A stretch of DNA of 64,000 nucleotides from Verrucomicrobiales bacterium (lineage in GTDB: Bacteria; Verrucomicrobiota; Verrucomicrobiia; Verrucomicrobiales; DEV007), in assembly GCA_029212615.1 (NCBI GenBank), contig JARGPJ010000002.1:124001-188000 (forward strand), read 5' to 3'. Below, piece by piece: positions 34,877 through 47,492 of the stretch. Position 1 is the stretch's first letter. Every line of letters starts with the position of its first letter. Below the pieces are notes generated by a model, which saw only the letters and a program-made list of their open reading frames with translations, was not told the DNA's origin and made no database searches. A program made the translations under genes and the position numbers.

Positions 34877-37165
34877 TTGATTTCGAAAAAAGACAGACCT
34901 GAAACGCTCAACTTCAGCCGGGTAAGGATACCCGCTGTTCTTTGTGTCTTTGCGGCTATTTCGATGCTCCCGTTGGGGCTCGTATTTGCTCAGGATACTG
35001 GATTTAGCTTTGGTGGAGAATCAGCTGAAGACACCGTGGACCTTGATATTCAAAGTGATTTCTCTGACTTTGACGAGGATCTTGGCATTGCGCGGGCACG
35101 GGGGGATGTCATCGTAAAATACGGCGACGTTACGATTCGTGCTGAACAGGTCGAATATCACACATTCTCAGGGAAGATTTTTGCGAGGGAGAATGTGAGG
35201 CTTTATCGCGGTGGCGAAACGGTTGAGGCCGAGGAAATTATTTACAATGTGAACACCGGCGAGATGACGACCAGTAGGCTGAAAAGCTCGCTGGAACCTT
35301 TGTTTTACACAACCGAGGAAGTGATTCGTCCTGAAGAGAACTCCGAGGGTCCCATTACGCTCCTCAATTCAGATTTTACGACTCACGATTCGGCGAATCC
35401 GAATTTCCGCTTCAAGGTGAAGAAGTTGGAGGTCTACCCCGATGATAAAGTCGTGATGCGTGGTGCGAAGCTCTACATGGGTAAAGTTCCTGTGATGTGG
35501 TTTCCTTACTACGTCCAGCCAATGGACGAAGATCTGGGTTACTATTTCACACCCGGTTGGAACTCAGCCTGGGGAGGTTTTCTCCTGAATCGCTACGGCT
35601 TCCTCGTAGGTGATGATATTTTCGCTAAAGCACATCTCGATGTGAGGTCCGAGCGTGGCCTCGCAGGCGGATTTGAGTTTGAAACAGCGAAGTTTCGGAA
35701 TAATGACAATATTGGTCGCCTTAACCTGTATTATGCGAATGATTCGAATCCGCAGTTGGCCTTCAATGGTTCAACGCGAAAAACGGTGGTCGACCCAAGT
35801 CGTTATCGAGTGAATTTTCAGCATCGAATTTACTTTCCGGGTTCTGATGACGAAACGTTCTATCTCGATTTTGATATAAATAAGCTGTCGGATGCTTTCG
35901 TTTACGAGGACTTTGCTCCTGCCGAGTTCCGAATTGACCCCCGTCCTGACAATGTCATCAACCTCAATAAGCTCTTCGATCAAGGTGAGGTTTCGTTAAC
36001 GGGACGTTTCGCAATTAATGATTTTTTCCAGACTGATACGCGCTCCCCTGAGCTTGCCATCGATGTGATTCGCACTCCGCTGGGTGACTCAGGATTTTTC
36101 TACGAAGGCCTCACGACTTACGGCATCATTGATGAAGAGTTATCTGAGGAATCAATCCTATCCGGGATGGTCGATCCGTCGGGCTTCAATCGTTTTCAGA
36201 CCTATCATGAGTTTTTGTTTCCAACACAGCTGGCCGGCTTTCTTAACGTGACGCCTCGTGTCGGCGCCGGTTACCGGAATTATTCTAATTTCGATATTCC
36301 CGGAATCGATACCTTTTCCAGCACAACGACGCATGCCGGAGTCGATGTATCATTCAAGATGTCGAAGCGCTCACCCAATGTGGTTAATCGTCGCCTTGGG
36401 CTTGATGGACTTCTACATGTTGTGCGTCCTTACCTGAATTATTCACTGGTGAGAACGAACGAGGTGGATGGACGCTTTACGCCGATTGATCGATTCACGC
36501 CGACAACGCGTCTCCGGCCGATTGATATGCCTCTCTTTACGACAATGGATGATTTGAGAGATTGGCAGATAGTCCGTGCCGGAATTTCGCAGAAATGGTT
36601 CACGAAACGGAACGGACAGTCTCATGAGTGGCTTTCTTTGAATAATTACCTCGAACTTTATCCTGAGGATCCAGAGTTCGGGCGCGATACTTCGAACTTC
36701 TTCACTGAGGTTGATTGGAACCCATTACCATGGGTCAGAGCGAGCACTGTCGCTCAGTTCCCTCTCTTTGATGACACTATTGATTTTACTGAAGTGACTT
36801 CCAATGTTTATCTGATGCCGACCGATTGGTTCCGTATTGGATTCGGGCGATACTTCCTGGATAATCACCCGACTTTCGAGGACTCGGATCTCTATACCCT
36901 CTCCACTTATACCCGGATTAGTGATGACTGGGGATTCAGCACGAATCACCGTTTCGAAGCCGACGACAACACGCTGGAATACCAGCAATACAGCGTTCAC
37001 AAAGATCTTGCTGCCTGGACGGCAACCTTCGGTGGGATCATTCGTGATAACCGCAGCGGAGAGAATGAATATGGCGTCCTCCTCAGTCTGACACTCAAGG
37101 CGTTCCCACGCGTGAGTATTCCGGTTGATTTTCAGCCGGGTGGCCTCGGGGCGGAAGATAACTAA
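34877..37165 (+). CDS. lptD: LPS-assembly protein LptD
   Basis: A 762-residue outer-membrane protein. Signal peptide about 1-39, then an OstA/LptA-like beta-jellyroll (about 60-150: ARGDVIVKYGDVTIRAEQVE, FARENVRLYRGGETVEAEEI), then the LptD barrel region (YYVQPMDEDLGYYFTPGW onward) ending with barrel strands. It places lipopolysaccharide in the outer membrane with LptE. No ATG exists between the nearest upstream stop and the signal peptide, so translation must begin at TTG 34877. The presence of LptD indicates an LPS-bearing outer membrane. Confidence 0.88.
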   Translation: MISKKDRPETLNFSRVRIPAVLCVFAAISMLPLGLVFAQDTGFSFGGESAEDTVDLDIQSDFSDFDEDLGIARARGDVIVKYGDVTIRAEQVEYHTFSGKIFARENVRLYRGGETVEAEEIIYNVNTGEMTTSRLKSSLEPLFYTTEEVIRPEENSEGPITLLNSDFTTHDSANPNFRFKVKKLEVYPDDKVVMRGAKLYMGKVPVMWFPYYVQPMDEDLGYYFTPGWNSAWGGFLLNRYGFLVGDDIFAKAHLDVRSERGLAGGFEFETAKFRNNDNIGRLNLYYANDSNPQLAFNGSTRKTVVDPSRYRVNFQHRIYFPGSDDETFYLDFDINKLSDAFVYEDFAPAEFRIDPRPDNVINLNKLFDQGEVSLTGRFAINDFFQTDTRSPELAIDVIRTPLGDSGFFYEGLTTYGIIDEELSEESILSGMVDPSGFNRFQTYHEFLFPTQLAGFLNVTPRVGAGYRNYSNFDIPGIDTFSSTTTHAGVDVSFKMSKRSPNVVNRRLGLDGLLHVVRPYLNYSLVRTNEVDGRFTPIDRFTPTTRLRPIDMPLFTTMDDLRDWQIVRAGISQKWFTKRNGQSHEWLSLNNYLELYPEDPEFGRDTSNFFTEVDWNPLPWVRASTVAQFPLFDDTIDFTEVTSNVYLMPTDWFRIGFGRYFLDNHPTFEDSDLYTLSTYTRISDDWGFSTNHRFEADDNTLEYQQYSVHKDLAAWTATFGGIIRDNRSGENEYGVLLSLTLKAFPRVSIPVDFQPGGLGAEDN

Positions 37166-37246
37166 TCGAAGCACCGTATATCGTTTTTACTAAGAAGATT
37201 TCCTTTTTAGTTTGACTGTTTCAAGGGTTTGCAAAAGACTTGTTCT

Positions 37247-37528
37247 ATGGAACCACATCGCGGCACTACCGTTCTCGTCTTAGGAATTCTCGGCCTGGTC
37301 GTTTGTCAGGTATGCGGGATTATTGCCTGGGTTATGGCGAATAAAGACCTTCCGAAAATGGAAGCAGGGACGATGGATCCCGAAGGCATTGGTCAAACGA
37401 AAGCCGGTAAGATCTGTGGGATTATCTCAGTGATCCTTCTGGCACTGATTATTGTGTTTTATATCATCTTCTTCATTATCTTCGGAACGGCGGCAGCTCA
37501 GGGTGCCTTCGATAATCTTCCTCAATGA
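37247..37528 (+). CDS. DUF4190-like small membrane protein
   Basis: A 93-residue protein from ATG 37247 (a TTG at 37229 adds six residues). Two hydrophobic helices, VLVLGILGLVVCQVCGIIAWVM and CGIISVILLALIIVFYIIFF, flank a polar loop with DLPKMEAGTMDPEG, the DUF4190 arrangement. Such proteins are membrane proteins of unknown role. The stop overlaps the next start by 4 bases. Confidence 0.75.
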   Translation: MEPHRGTTVLVLGILGLVVCQVCGIIAWVMANKDLPKMEAGTMDPEGIGQTKAGKICGIISVILLALIIVFYIIFFIIFGTAAAQGAFDNLPQ

Positions 37529-37998
37529 TAAGGTTTGAGCGGATCGTCACTTCAAAGACGATTCCCCCAGCCCTATGGACGCCGGGATTAATTCTAGGTG
37601 TCCTTTTTTATGTTCTTTCCATACTCGTGTTGTATTGGCTGGGACTTGAGACCGGAAAAAATCACGCGCCCTGTCTGCTCCTGCAAACGACGGGGATCCG
37701 ATGTCCGTTGTGCGGCGGTACCTCCGCCTGTCTCTCCCTATTGACTGGAAAACCACTGGTGGCACTACAACACAATCCAATGGTGGTGTTGACGGTAGCT
37801 TTTTCAGGCATACTCCTGCTGCTCCGTGCCTTCTGGAAAATTCGTGTTTCCCTTACGTCATCAAAGCCTCTTTTGGTTTGCGGTATCGTAGTCCTCGTCG
37901 CTATAAACTGGGCTTATGTTATTAGGCAGGATTCAAAAAACAATCAGCACCCTCACCCTGTTGGCAGGGAGTTTATTCACCGTCTCTTGCAGCGTTGA
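37525..37998 (+). CDS. DUF2752 membrane protein
   Basis: A 157-residue protein with about three membrane helices and RCPLCGGTSACLSLLTG near residue 59, the CPxCGxT motif of the DUF2752 family. The Cys pair may bind zinc or iron. It overlaps the DUF4190-like gene by 4 bases and the following Tct gene by 83 bases in another frame, which ties it to that operon; the function is unknown. Confidence 0.82.
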   Translation: MIRFERIVTSKTIPPALWTPGLILGVLFYVLSILVLYWLGLETGKNHAPCLLLQTTGIRCPLCGGTSACLSLLTGKPLVALQHNPMVVLTVAFSGILLLLRAFWKIRVSLTSSKPLLVCGIVVLVAINWAYVIRQDSKNNQHPHPVGREFIHRLLQR

Positions 37999-39208
37999 GA
38001 AAGAGATTCCTCCCGTCAAAGTTATCGTCCCCTTTGCTCCCGGCGGTGGCAGTGATACCCTGGCCCGAATTCTCGTTCGTGAAATCGAATCACAGACTCC
38101 AGCCGGCCCGAACTGGGTCATCGTGAACATCCCGGGAGCCGGGGGCACTATTGGCAGCAGGCGGGCGAAGAACGCCGCCGCCGACGGAAACACCCTTCTC
38201 TTTCTTCATGATGGCATCTTGACTGCCAAATTCGCCGGGCAATCGCTCTATGGTCCTGAAGCGTTTTCGCCTGTGGCCGCAACAGGAGAGCTCGGGATGT
38301 TGATATGTGTCGCGGAGAACAGCCCGTATCAATCACTGGAGGGCCTCTTGAACGAAGCGGCAACCAATCCGGAGTCGACGACGTTTGCGGCTAATATCGG
38401 TGCACCGAGCTATTTTATGGCGAGACTTCTCGAGAAGACTCATGGCAAGGCACAGTTCAGATTCGTGCAATCCGGTGGCGGAGCCCGTCGTTTTGCCGAT
38501 CTTTCAGGTGGTCATGTTGTGGCCAGTGCATTTTCCGTTTCAGAGTATCTCAATTTCAGTGAAGGCGGGATACGTGCTCTCGCGATCCTTCAGGAGGAGA
38601 GAAATGAACAAATAGCCGATGTGCCGACAGCCAAGGAGTCAGGGCTAGATATTGTTTACAGCAATATTCAAGGATGGTGGGCCCCGGCTTCCACGCCACA
38701 TGAGGTGCTTCAGGAACGTCGAAAGGTTCTTCTTAAGGCGATGAACTCAACGCAGATACAGGAATACTTTCAAGATCAGTCAATCGATCCGGTTTTTCTA
38801 AACGGTCCTGAATTGGCTTCGGCGATGGAGGGAAAGGCAGAACAATTAGGTCAACTTGAGCTGGGCTTCAAACGCATGCATCTGCCTCCTCTGGAATGGA
38901 CGGTGAGTATCGCTATTCTCGGCGGGGTCGCGCTCGTCGCGAGCGGGAGAAGAGCCCTCCACCGAACGTTGCCGGACGACGTTTCGCTTGGTAGTCAATT
39001 CCTCCAGGGAACATTGCTTCTCGGGTTTCTGCTTTCATTGAGTCTTCCTTTCAGTGGATTCATTCCGTTGGGGATCGTCTTCATTTTCGCTTCCACCGTC
39101 ATTGCTCTGGGCAGGAGGCGAATCCATCTCACCTTTGCAACGGCAGCAATTGCGCCGGCGATCCTCTTTCTCTTTCTCTCCCGCCTTCTTGGTATCGAAT
39201 TTCCATGA
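37916..39208 (+). CDS. Tripartite tricarboxylate transporter fusion: TctC-like binding protein plus TctB-like membrane domain
   Basis: A 430-residue protein. The N-terminus is a lipoprotein signal (LFTVSC, Cys about 25). Residues about 30-315 are a Bug/TctC-type solute-binding domain: VKVIVPFAPGGGSDTLARIL, IPGAGGTIGSRRAKNAAADG, and PTAKESGLDI. From about 325 on there are four hydrophobic segments (WTVSIAILGGVALVASG, LLLGFLLSLSLPFSGFIPLG, IVFIFASTVIALG, AAIAPAILFLFLSRLLG), the layout of the small TctB subunit. Normally these are separate proteins. The TctA gene overlaps by 4 bases. The start overlaps the DUF2752 gene by 83 bases. Confidence 0.85.
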   Translation: MLLGRIQKTISTLTLLAGSLFTVSCSVEKEIPPVKVIVPFAPGGGSDTLARILVREIESQTPAGPNWVIVNIPGAGGTIGSRRAKNAAADGNTLLFLHDGILTAKFAGQSLYGPEAFSPVAATGELGMLICVAENSPYQSLEGLLNEAATNPESTTFAANIGAPSYFMARLLEKTHGKAQFRFVQSGGGARRFADLSGGHVVASAFSVSEYLNFSEGGIRALAILQEERNEQIADVPTAKESGLDIVYSNIQGWWAPASTPHEVLQERRKVLLKAMNSTQIQEYFQDQSIDPVFLNGPELASAMEGKAEQLGQLELGFKRMHLPPLEWTVSIAILGGVALVASGRRALHRTLPDDVSLGSQFLQGTLLLGFLLSLSLPFSGFIPLGIVFIFASTVIALGRRRIHLTFATAAIAPAILFLFLSRLLGIEFP

Positions 39209-40677
39209 TCCTTTTTACCGATATACTCAACTCTCTTCCGTGGATTGTCATAGGCGTCTGCGCAGGGATCATTGTTGGTGCGATTCCCGGCCTTACCGGT
39301 GCGATGGTGATAGCCTTAGCGGTGCCACTCACCTTTGCCATGGACGAAGCCCAGGCTCTCGCGCTTCTCGTCTCTCTCTACACCGGGTCGGTCAGTGGCG
39401 GGCTGATCTCCGCGACACTTTTAAAAATCCCGGGCACCCCGGCTGCGATGATTACGATTCTCGATGCTCACCCGATGGCGGAGGCCGGGCAACCCGGCCG
39501 TGCCCTCAGTATCGGGATCGGGGCCTCCCTGTTCGGAGGGCTCTTTTCAGGCCTGGCTCTCGCGCTTCTGGCAAGGCCTGTCGCCGCCTGGTCAATCTAT
39601 CTGGGACCCTTTGATCTATTTGCCCTCATTCTCGTTGCTCTTGTCTTCATCATCGCTGTCGCTGAACCGGGTCAGGTTGGGATGGGGAAAGGACTAATCG
39701 CAGGAGGCCTGGGTTGCGCCCTTGCACTGCCCGGCATTCACCCTGCAACGGGAGAACTTCGATACACTTTCGGGCTAAGCGAGATGAATGATGGCTTTAG
39801 CCTCCTGCCGGTTCTGATCGGGCTCTTTGCCTTCAGTCAGGCATGGAGTGATCTGAATAGCCAGGTGGGGCGCTCCAACGAGCCGTCAACCACCTCCCCG
39901 CCGCTCAGGTTCTCTTTCTCTCTTTGGTTACGCCAATTGCCAAACCTGATTCGTTCGTCAGCTATCGGCACATTCGTTGGCATCCTTCCCGGTATTGGCG
40001 CGAACGTTGGGTCTGTCATTTCGTATGGCGTAGCGAAAAATATGTCGAAGACTCCCGGGGAGTTTGGAAAAGGGTCAGAGGAAGGACTTGTCGCTTCTGA
40101 ATCTGCAAACAACGCCACTGTTGGTGGTGCGCTCATTCCCTTGATCTCACTGGGAATTCCGGGAAGTGTGATTGATGCGATTCTGATCGGCGCTTTTGTT
40201 ATTCACGGACTCCAACCGGGACCACTCCTTTTCCAGAATCATCCGGAAACGGTGCAGGGACTTCTCATTGCCTATCTCATTTCCAATCTGGTCATGGCTC
40301 TTGTCATGATGATCGGAATTCGCTGGATAGCCAGGCTCGGCAGTATTTCGAAGGTCCGTCTCGCCCCCGTTATCCTTCTTTGTTGTATCGCTGGAAGTTA
40401 CTGCACCGGGAATCGACTCTTCGACGTCTGGGTCATGATTGCTTTCGGTCTGCTCGGACTCTTCATGCAGCGATACCGGGTTCCGCCTGCTCCCCTCGTC
40501 ATTGGCTTTGTTCTAACGCCACTGGCGGAAGAAAACCTCTCAGCAGGCCTCATGATCCATGGCGGAAGCTACCTGCCCCTGATAACAACCCCTTTCCCCT
40601 TGCTCTGCCTCACCATTGCCGGCGTGCTCACCGTCTTTAGTCTCATCGCGCTAAAGAAAACAGCCCCGGCCGGGTAA
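39205..40677 (+). CDS. Tripartite tricarboxylate transporter large permease (TctA family)
   Basis: A 490-residue membrane protein with about 12 helices and the TctA signatures GAIPGLTGAMVIALAVPLTF, LLVSLYTGSVSGGLISATL, GILPGIGANVGSVISYGVAK and LIPLISLGIPGSVIDAILIG. It forms the main channel for organic acids such as citrate or related dicarboxylates, with the fused TctC-TctB protein encoded just upstream. Substrate unknown; no two-component regulator is adjacent. Confidence 0.93.
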   Translation: MILFTDILNSLPWIVIGVCAGIIVGAIPGLTGAMVIALAVPLTFAMDEAQALALLVSLYTGSVSGGLISATLLKIPGTPAAMITILDAHPMAEAGQPGRALSIGIGASLFGGLFSGLALALLARPVAAWSIYLGPFDLFALILVALVFIIAVAEPGQVGMGKGLIAGGLGCALALPGIHPATGELRYTFGLSEMNDGFSLLPVLIGLFAFSQAWSDLNSQVGRSNEPSTTSPPLRFSFSLWLRQLPNLIRSSAIGTFVGILPGIGANVGSVISYGVAKNMSKTPGEFGKGSEEGLVASESANNATVGGALIPLISLGIPGSVIDAILIGAFVIHGLQPGPLLFQNHPETVQGLLIAYLISNLVMALVMMIGIRWIARLGSISKVRLAPVILLCCIAGSYCTGNRLFDVWVMIAFGLLGLFMQRYRVPPAPLVIGFVLTPLAEENLSAGLMIHGGSYLPLITTPFPLLCLTIAGVLTVFSLIALKKTAPAG

Positions 40678-40714
40678 ACCCAACCGAGGCTGCACCTAAA
40701 CGCGTTACTGTTGA

Positions 40715-41707
40715 TCAGCGATCGAACTGAGCATCGAACACGATGTTCGATGCGGGAAAGTCCACTTTCTTCACGAAGGCTGCTGACTCCGTTCCGCCGG
40801 CTATGCGATCCATTCCCCCGTCTTCCCATTCAACAGAAAGGGGGCCCATGTATTCAACTTCATTCAGTGCGCGAATGATTCGTTCAAAATCAATTTTGCC
40901 ACGTCCGACCGATTTGAAATCCCAAAAACGACGACGATCATGAAAATCGAGGTGACCGCCAAAGACGCCGGCGTCGACAGGATGATCGGACCAACTCACA
41001 TCTTTCATGTGGACATGATTGATCCTGTCGGCGAAACGGTAGATGAACTCGACGTAATCTACTCCCTGATAACCGAGATGGCTGGGGTCATAGTTGAATC
41101 CGAAGGCGGGATGATAATCGATCGCCTTTAATGCGCTCTCAGCTGAGGCAATATCGAAAGCAATTTCAGTTGGGTGTACCTCAAGGCCGAACTTGATCCC
41201 GTTTTCCTGGAACACATCCATGATTGGTCCAAAACGGTCCGCAAAATCTTTAAAGCCGGCCTCAATCTGCCCGGGCATGACAGGCGGAAAAGAATAGAGG
41301 AGATGCCAGATCGAAGACCCGGTGAAACCGTTGACTACCTTTACCCCAAACTCTTTTGCCGCGATGGCCGTTTTCTTCAGCTCTTCGGCAGCACGCTGTC
41401 TGACCCCTTCCGGGTCTCCGTCGCCCCAAATGTAATCGGGAAGAATCTGCTGGTGTCTGCCATCGATAAGATCACAGACGGCCTGGCCTACGAGGTGACT
41501 GGAAATGGCGTAACATTTCATGTCGTGTTTGGCGAGAAGCTCACGCTTCGCTTTGCAATAAGCCGCATCTGCCTTGTCCACCTCAAAATGGTCACCCCAA
41601 CAACCGAATTCGACACCATCGTAGCCCATTTCTTTTGCTTTAATGATGACGGACTCACAATCAAGGTCAGCCCACTGGCCGGTAAATAAAGTAACTGGTC
41701 TTCCCAT
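40715..41707 (-). CDS. Sugar phosphate isomerase/epimerase (xylose isomerase-like TIM barrel)
   Basis: A 330-residue protein with the AP-endonuclease-2/xylose-isomerase-like barrel: [53 protein letters not shown] and [12 protein letters not shown]. Glu, Asp and His in these loops form a divalent-metal site. Relatives act on sugars, inositols or their phosphates in the cytosol. No partner dehydrogenase or transporter adjoins it, so the substrate is open. Confidence 0.87.
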   Translation of the reverse strand: MGRPVTLFTGQWADLDCESVIIKAKEMGYDGVEFGCWGDHFEVDKADAAYCKAKRELLAKHDMKCYAISSHLVGQAVCDLIDGRHQQILPDYIWGDGDPEGVRQRAAEELKKTAIAAKEFGVKVVNGFTGSSIWHLLYSFPPVMPGQIEAGFKDFADRFGPIMDVFQENGIKFGLEVHPTEIAFDIASAESALKAIDYHPAFGFNYDPSHLGYQGVDYVEFIYRFADRINHVHMKDVSWSDHPVDAGVFGGHLDFHDRRRFWDFKSVGRGKIDFERIIRALNEVEYMGPLSVEWEDGGMDRIAGGTESAAFVKKVDFPASNIVFDAQFDR

Positions 41708-41860
41708 AGGATATCGTAAAAATAAAGATTCAATAAGTAGCGAGGACGATAGTTACCGTTTTGGACGATACGGTTCAAGTGGTAAATCGCTGAATGAGAT
41801 AGCGTGTCCGCGATGATCACTTCCCTTGTTCCGCCGATGAGGCGGGATCTTGTGACGGCA

Positions 41861-41891
41861 CAAAAAAACGCCGATCGCTAAATCGGCGTTT
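41861..41891 (-). terminator. Intrinsic terminator of the TpsB-like gene
   Basis: On the minus strand a perfect 10-bp stem AAACGCCGAT / ATCGGCGTTT with a 6-base loop runs into a T tract. It lies 30 bases after the stop codon at 41921. Confidence 0.9.
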
Positions 41892-41920
41892 CTGATAAGA
41901 AAGACGGGAGAATCCCTGCC

Positions 41921-43786
41921 CTAAAAGGTTGCGGTTGCTCCGATGTGGAATCGTCCCGATTCGTCAGCAATCACATTCTCTGTAAAGACAGGGTAACCGT
42001 AGTCGAGGCGGAACTTAAACCAGTCGCTGTAGTTCCATCTCAGCCCCATACCAACCGATCCGATTTGAGAACTGCTTGGCTCACCGACGAGGAGTTCATC
42101 GTTGCCGAGGCTCGCGGCATCAAAGAAGCCGAGGAAACGAAGACTATCGGTTTCGTTCTCCCAGTCAAAAATTCGTCCAAAAGAAAGTTCAGGAGTATAA
42201 AGTTCAAAAGTCGTCCAGAAACCGTGATCTCCACGTGCGACACGCTGGTCAAAGCCACGAACGGTATCATATCCCCCTGCCCCAAGCTGCTCAGACGCCT
42301 GGAGATTGGAGTTTGAAATCTGTCCAGTCACCTTCATGCGGGCAGACCAGTCATCACGGAGTCGTCGCTGGTGCTCAATCGAACCGGTTCCGTAAAAGTA
42401 GTCCGCGGATGAAAGGGCTCTCGACTGCTGAAAGGTGAAGTCCGAGTTGTGCCCATTGAGTCCGCCCGGAGAGTAGAAACCACGCAGATCAAACTGGGTC
42501 ACGCCACGTTGCCCCTGGATCGTTTCGTTGTATCCGAGGCTGAATTGGAAGATCTCTACGCGAGTCCCAAATAGCTGAACATTTCCGATATTCTGGGAGT
42601 CGACAAACTCCAAATTACTGCCGTTTGATTTCCAGTCGAAACCAAAATCCATCTCACGCTGTCGATTTGCGGTTCCGTCCAGGGGGATACTGTAACGAGC
42701 GCTCAGCTGAATGTTGTCGCCATCTGAATCCAGTCCTGCCCCCGGCCCAACCGGAATCGGATCAGAATCGATCTGGACATACGAGGCGAGAACAGTCACC
42801 CAATGTCTCCATGGAAGTGCCTGCGTGTAGACAAGAGAGCTTGCCTGAACATGTTCGTTGTCGAGGTCGCCGGTGTACTGATAACTCAGGGTGCGATTTG
42901 GCCCGAAGACATCTCCCAGATTGAACCCGAAGATGATTCTGTCCTGACCAAGGAAGTCGACACCGGAGTCTTCATAGCCGGTATAAAACCAGTTGGCGCG
43001 TTCCTGATAACTTTTCAGGATGATATCAGTGGTTCCGAATTCGTAGCCGGGTGCATAAACCATATCGACTTTACGATAGGGAGAGCGGTTGACCCAGGAG
43101 AGATCGCGAAGGACTTCAGATGAACGAATCACCTCACCCTTCTTCACCCGCATCTGACTACGGATAAATTCTTCGGTGTCAGCATCAACCCCTTCAACAC
43201 GGATTCGTGACAGTTCCGACTCGATCACCACAAGTTGAACGACACCGGAGGTGATATCCTGCTCAGGAAGCAGAACATCGACAACCGGACGATCCCCTTC
43301 GCGGTAGGCGACGATGACATCCTTAACCATTTGATCGAGCGAACCGAGTGAAACCGGGCGACCGATGTAGTTCTGAAGGCTGATTCCCACAGGGCGGGGA
43401 AAATCATCGAAATCATGCCAGATACCTTCGACTCCGGGCCATCCATCAGGCCGAACGTCTCCGGGGCGTGGAAGAAGAACGACGCCGAGAAGCTGATTCA
43501 CGAGGTATTCGTCAGAGCTAGTGCCACCGGCGACTCCTCCTTTGTTTCCCGGAGCACTCTGAAGGTCAAAACGACCGAGCTTATCCACCGCAATAGGACC
43601 CTCGCCACCGCCTGTATCCAGAACTGTCTGGGTTTCAAAGACCTGATTCTGGACTGTAGGAGGGAGAACATCGACCAGAATCTCCGTACCATACTGATCG
43701 GTGACAGTCTGTTGCGCGTTCGCGACACCGATAAGGTGAACACAAAGAAATCCGCCGAGACTGAGAATAAAGCGTTGAATTGTCAT
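41921..43786 (-). CDS. Two-partner secretion outer-membrane transporter (TpsB, ShlB/FhaC family)
   Basis: A 621-residue outer-membrane protein with signal peptide (1-24), an N-terminal linker to about 145, POTRA-like repeats (about 145-270: VRVEGVDADTEEFIRSQMRVKKGEVIRSSEVLRD and similar), and a 16-strand-type barrel with GAGGYDTVRGFDQRVARGDHGFW, the VRGF motif region of the FhaC lid. The C-terminus GRFHIGATATF ends in Phe. Such proteins export one large TpsA protein; no TpsA lies nearby, so the partner is elsewhere or this is a member with another role. Confidence 0.87.
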   Translation of the reverse strand: MTIQRFILSLGGFLCVHLIGVANAQQTVTDQYGTEILVDVLPPTVQNQVFETQTVLDTGGGEGPIAVDKLGRFDLQSAPGNKGGVAGGTSSDEYLVNQLLGVVLLPRPGDVRPDGWPGVEGIWHDFDDFPRPVGISLQNYIGRPVSLGSLDQMVKDVIVAYREGDRPVVDVLLPEQDITSGVVQLVVIESELSRIRVEGVDADTEEFIRSQMRVKKGEVIRSSEVLRDLSWVNRSPYRKVDMVYAPGYEFGTTDIILKSYQERANWFYTGYEDSGVDFLGQDRIIFGFNLGDVFGPNRTLSYQYTGDLDNEHVQASSLVYTQALPWRHWVTVLASYVQIDSDPIPVGPGAGLDSDGDNIQLSARYSIPLDGTANRQREMDFGFDWKSNGSNLEFVDSQNIGNVQLFGTRVEIFQFSLGYNETIQGQRGVTQFDLRGFYSPGGLNGHNSDFTFQQSRALSSADYFYGTGSIEHQRRLRDDWSARMKVTGQISNSNLQASEQLGAGGYDTVRGFDQRVARGDHGFWTTFELYTPELSFGRIFDWENETDSLRFLGFFDAASLGNDELLVGEPSSSQIGSVGMGLRWNYSDWFKFRLDYGYPVFTENVIADESGRFHIGATATF

Positions 43787-43930
43787 CTGTTACAGAGAGT
43801 CACATGCGCGGAAGCACACGTGTAAGCTATTCGATTAACACAGGTTAAGAGTGAAGAAAAAGGTTTTTTTCACATATTTTCCCATGGATTTTAAGTGATC
43901 TCATGTTGAGCCTCTCATGACAATAAGTAA

Positions 43931-44734
43931 ATGAATTATCACGGAAACTTAATCGATACCCACACCCATCTGAGTTCTTCTCGCTTTTCGGGCGATGTGG
44001 AAGGTGTGGTGAGGCGCGCAGCCGACTCCAAAGTCAGTCATCTCGTCGCTATCGCATGCGATATTGAGGATTCAGAAGAAAATCTCAAGCTGGCCCGGCA
44101 ATTTCCCTGCGTTTCCCCTACGGTCGGTATTCACCCCCTCTACGTCCACGAAACTGAGGCGGATTGGGAAGCGAAATTGCGAAGACTGTCACACGAGCCC
44201 GGAGTTGCTGCGGTCGGCGAAATCGGACTCGACTACTTTCACCCTCCTCAAGACGGGAGGACTGAATCGGAGTGGAGGGCTTTGCAGCGGAGTGTATTTG
44301 AAACCCAGCTGCAGTTGGCTCTCGAGATGGATCTTCCCGTTGTCATCCATCAACGTCAGAGCGCTTCTGACGTTTCTGAGGTTTTGGCCGGATTCACCGG
44401 AGTGAAAGCAGTTCTGCACTGCTTCACCGGGACGCAAAGAGAAGCCGAACTCGCACTGGCTGCGGGTCACTATCTTTCATTCACCGGGATTATCACTTTC
44501 CCCAGTGCCGGCGAGGTGCGTGATGTTGCCGCAGCCGCACCACTGGACCGGATCATGGTTGAAACGGACAGCCCCTATCTTGCTCCTGTCCCCTATCGGG
44601 GAAAACAATGTGAGCCCTTCATGGTCGCTCATACCGCAGCCCGGCTTGCCGAGTTGCACGGGCTCACTCCCGAGGAGATGGCTGAAATCACGAGCTCAAA
44701 CGCCTGTCGATTCTTCAAACATCTCTCTGCCTGA
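43931..44734 (+). CDS. tatD: TatD family metal-dependent hydrolase
   Basis: A 267-residue TIM-barrel hydrolase: LIDTHTHLSSSRF (first His pair), VGIHPLYVHE, AVGEIGLDYFHP (Glu ligand), LPVVIHQRQ, LHCFTGT and MVETDSPYLAPVPYRGK (Asp ligand), all in TatD order. The family are Mg/Mn-dependent nucleases or related hydrolases acting in the cytosol. Length is typical. Confidence 0.94.
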   Translation: MNYHGNLIDTHTHLSSSRFSGDVEGVVRRAADSKVSHLVAIACDIEDSEENLKLARQFPCVSPTVGIHPLYVHETEADWEAKLRRLSHEPGVAAVGEIGLDYFHPPQDGRTESEWRALQRSVFETQLQLALEMDLPVVIHQRQSASDVSEVLAGFTGVKAVLHCFTGTQREAELALAAGHYLSFTGIITFPSAGEVRDVAAAAPLDRIMVETDSPYLAPVPYRGKQCEPFMVAHTAARLAELHGLTPEEMAEITSSNACRFFKHLSA

Positions 44735-44833
44735 ACGGGGATCATTGAATCCCGCTCAGTCGCCCTCTCTTGCAAAAACAGGAAATCGAGCTAGTTTCGA
44801 GAGTCCGATGTCATCTGGAAACCCCCGTCTACT

Positions 44834-47450
<2,617 letters not shown>

Positions 47451-47492
47451 TCAACAGGGTTAAGTCTTCTATGCAACAGGGTTGGATACCCC

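Noticed and set aside
40678..40714. GC-rich hairpin after the TctA gene as a terminator
   Set aside because: The stem has a mismatch, the loop is long and there is no T-run.
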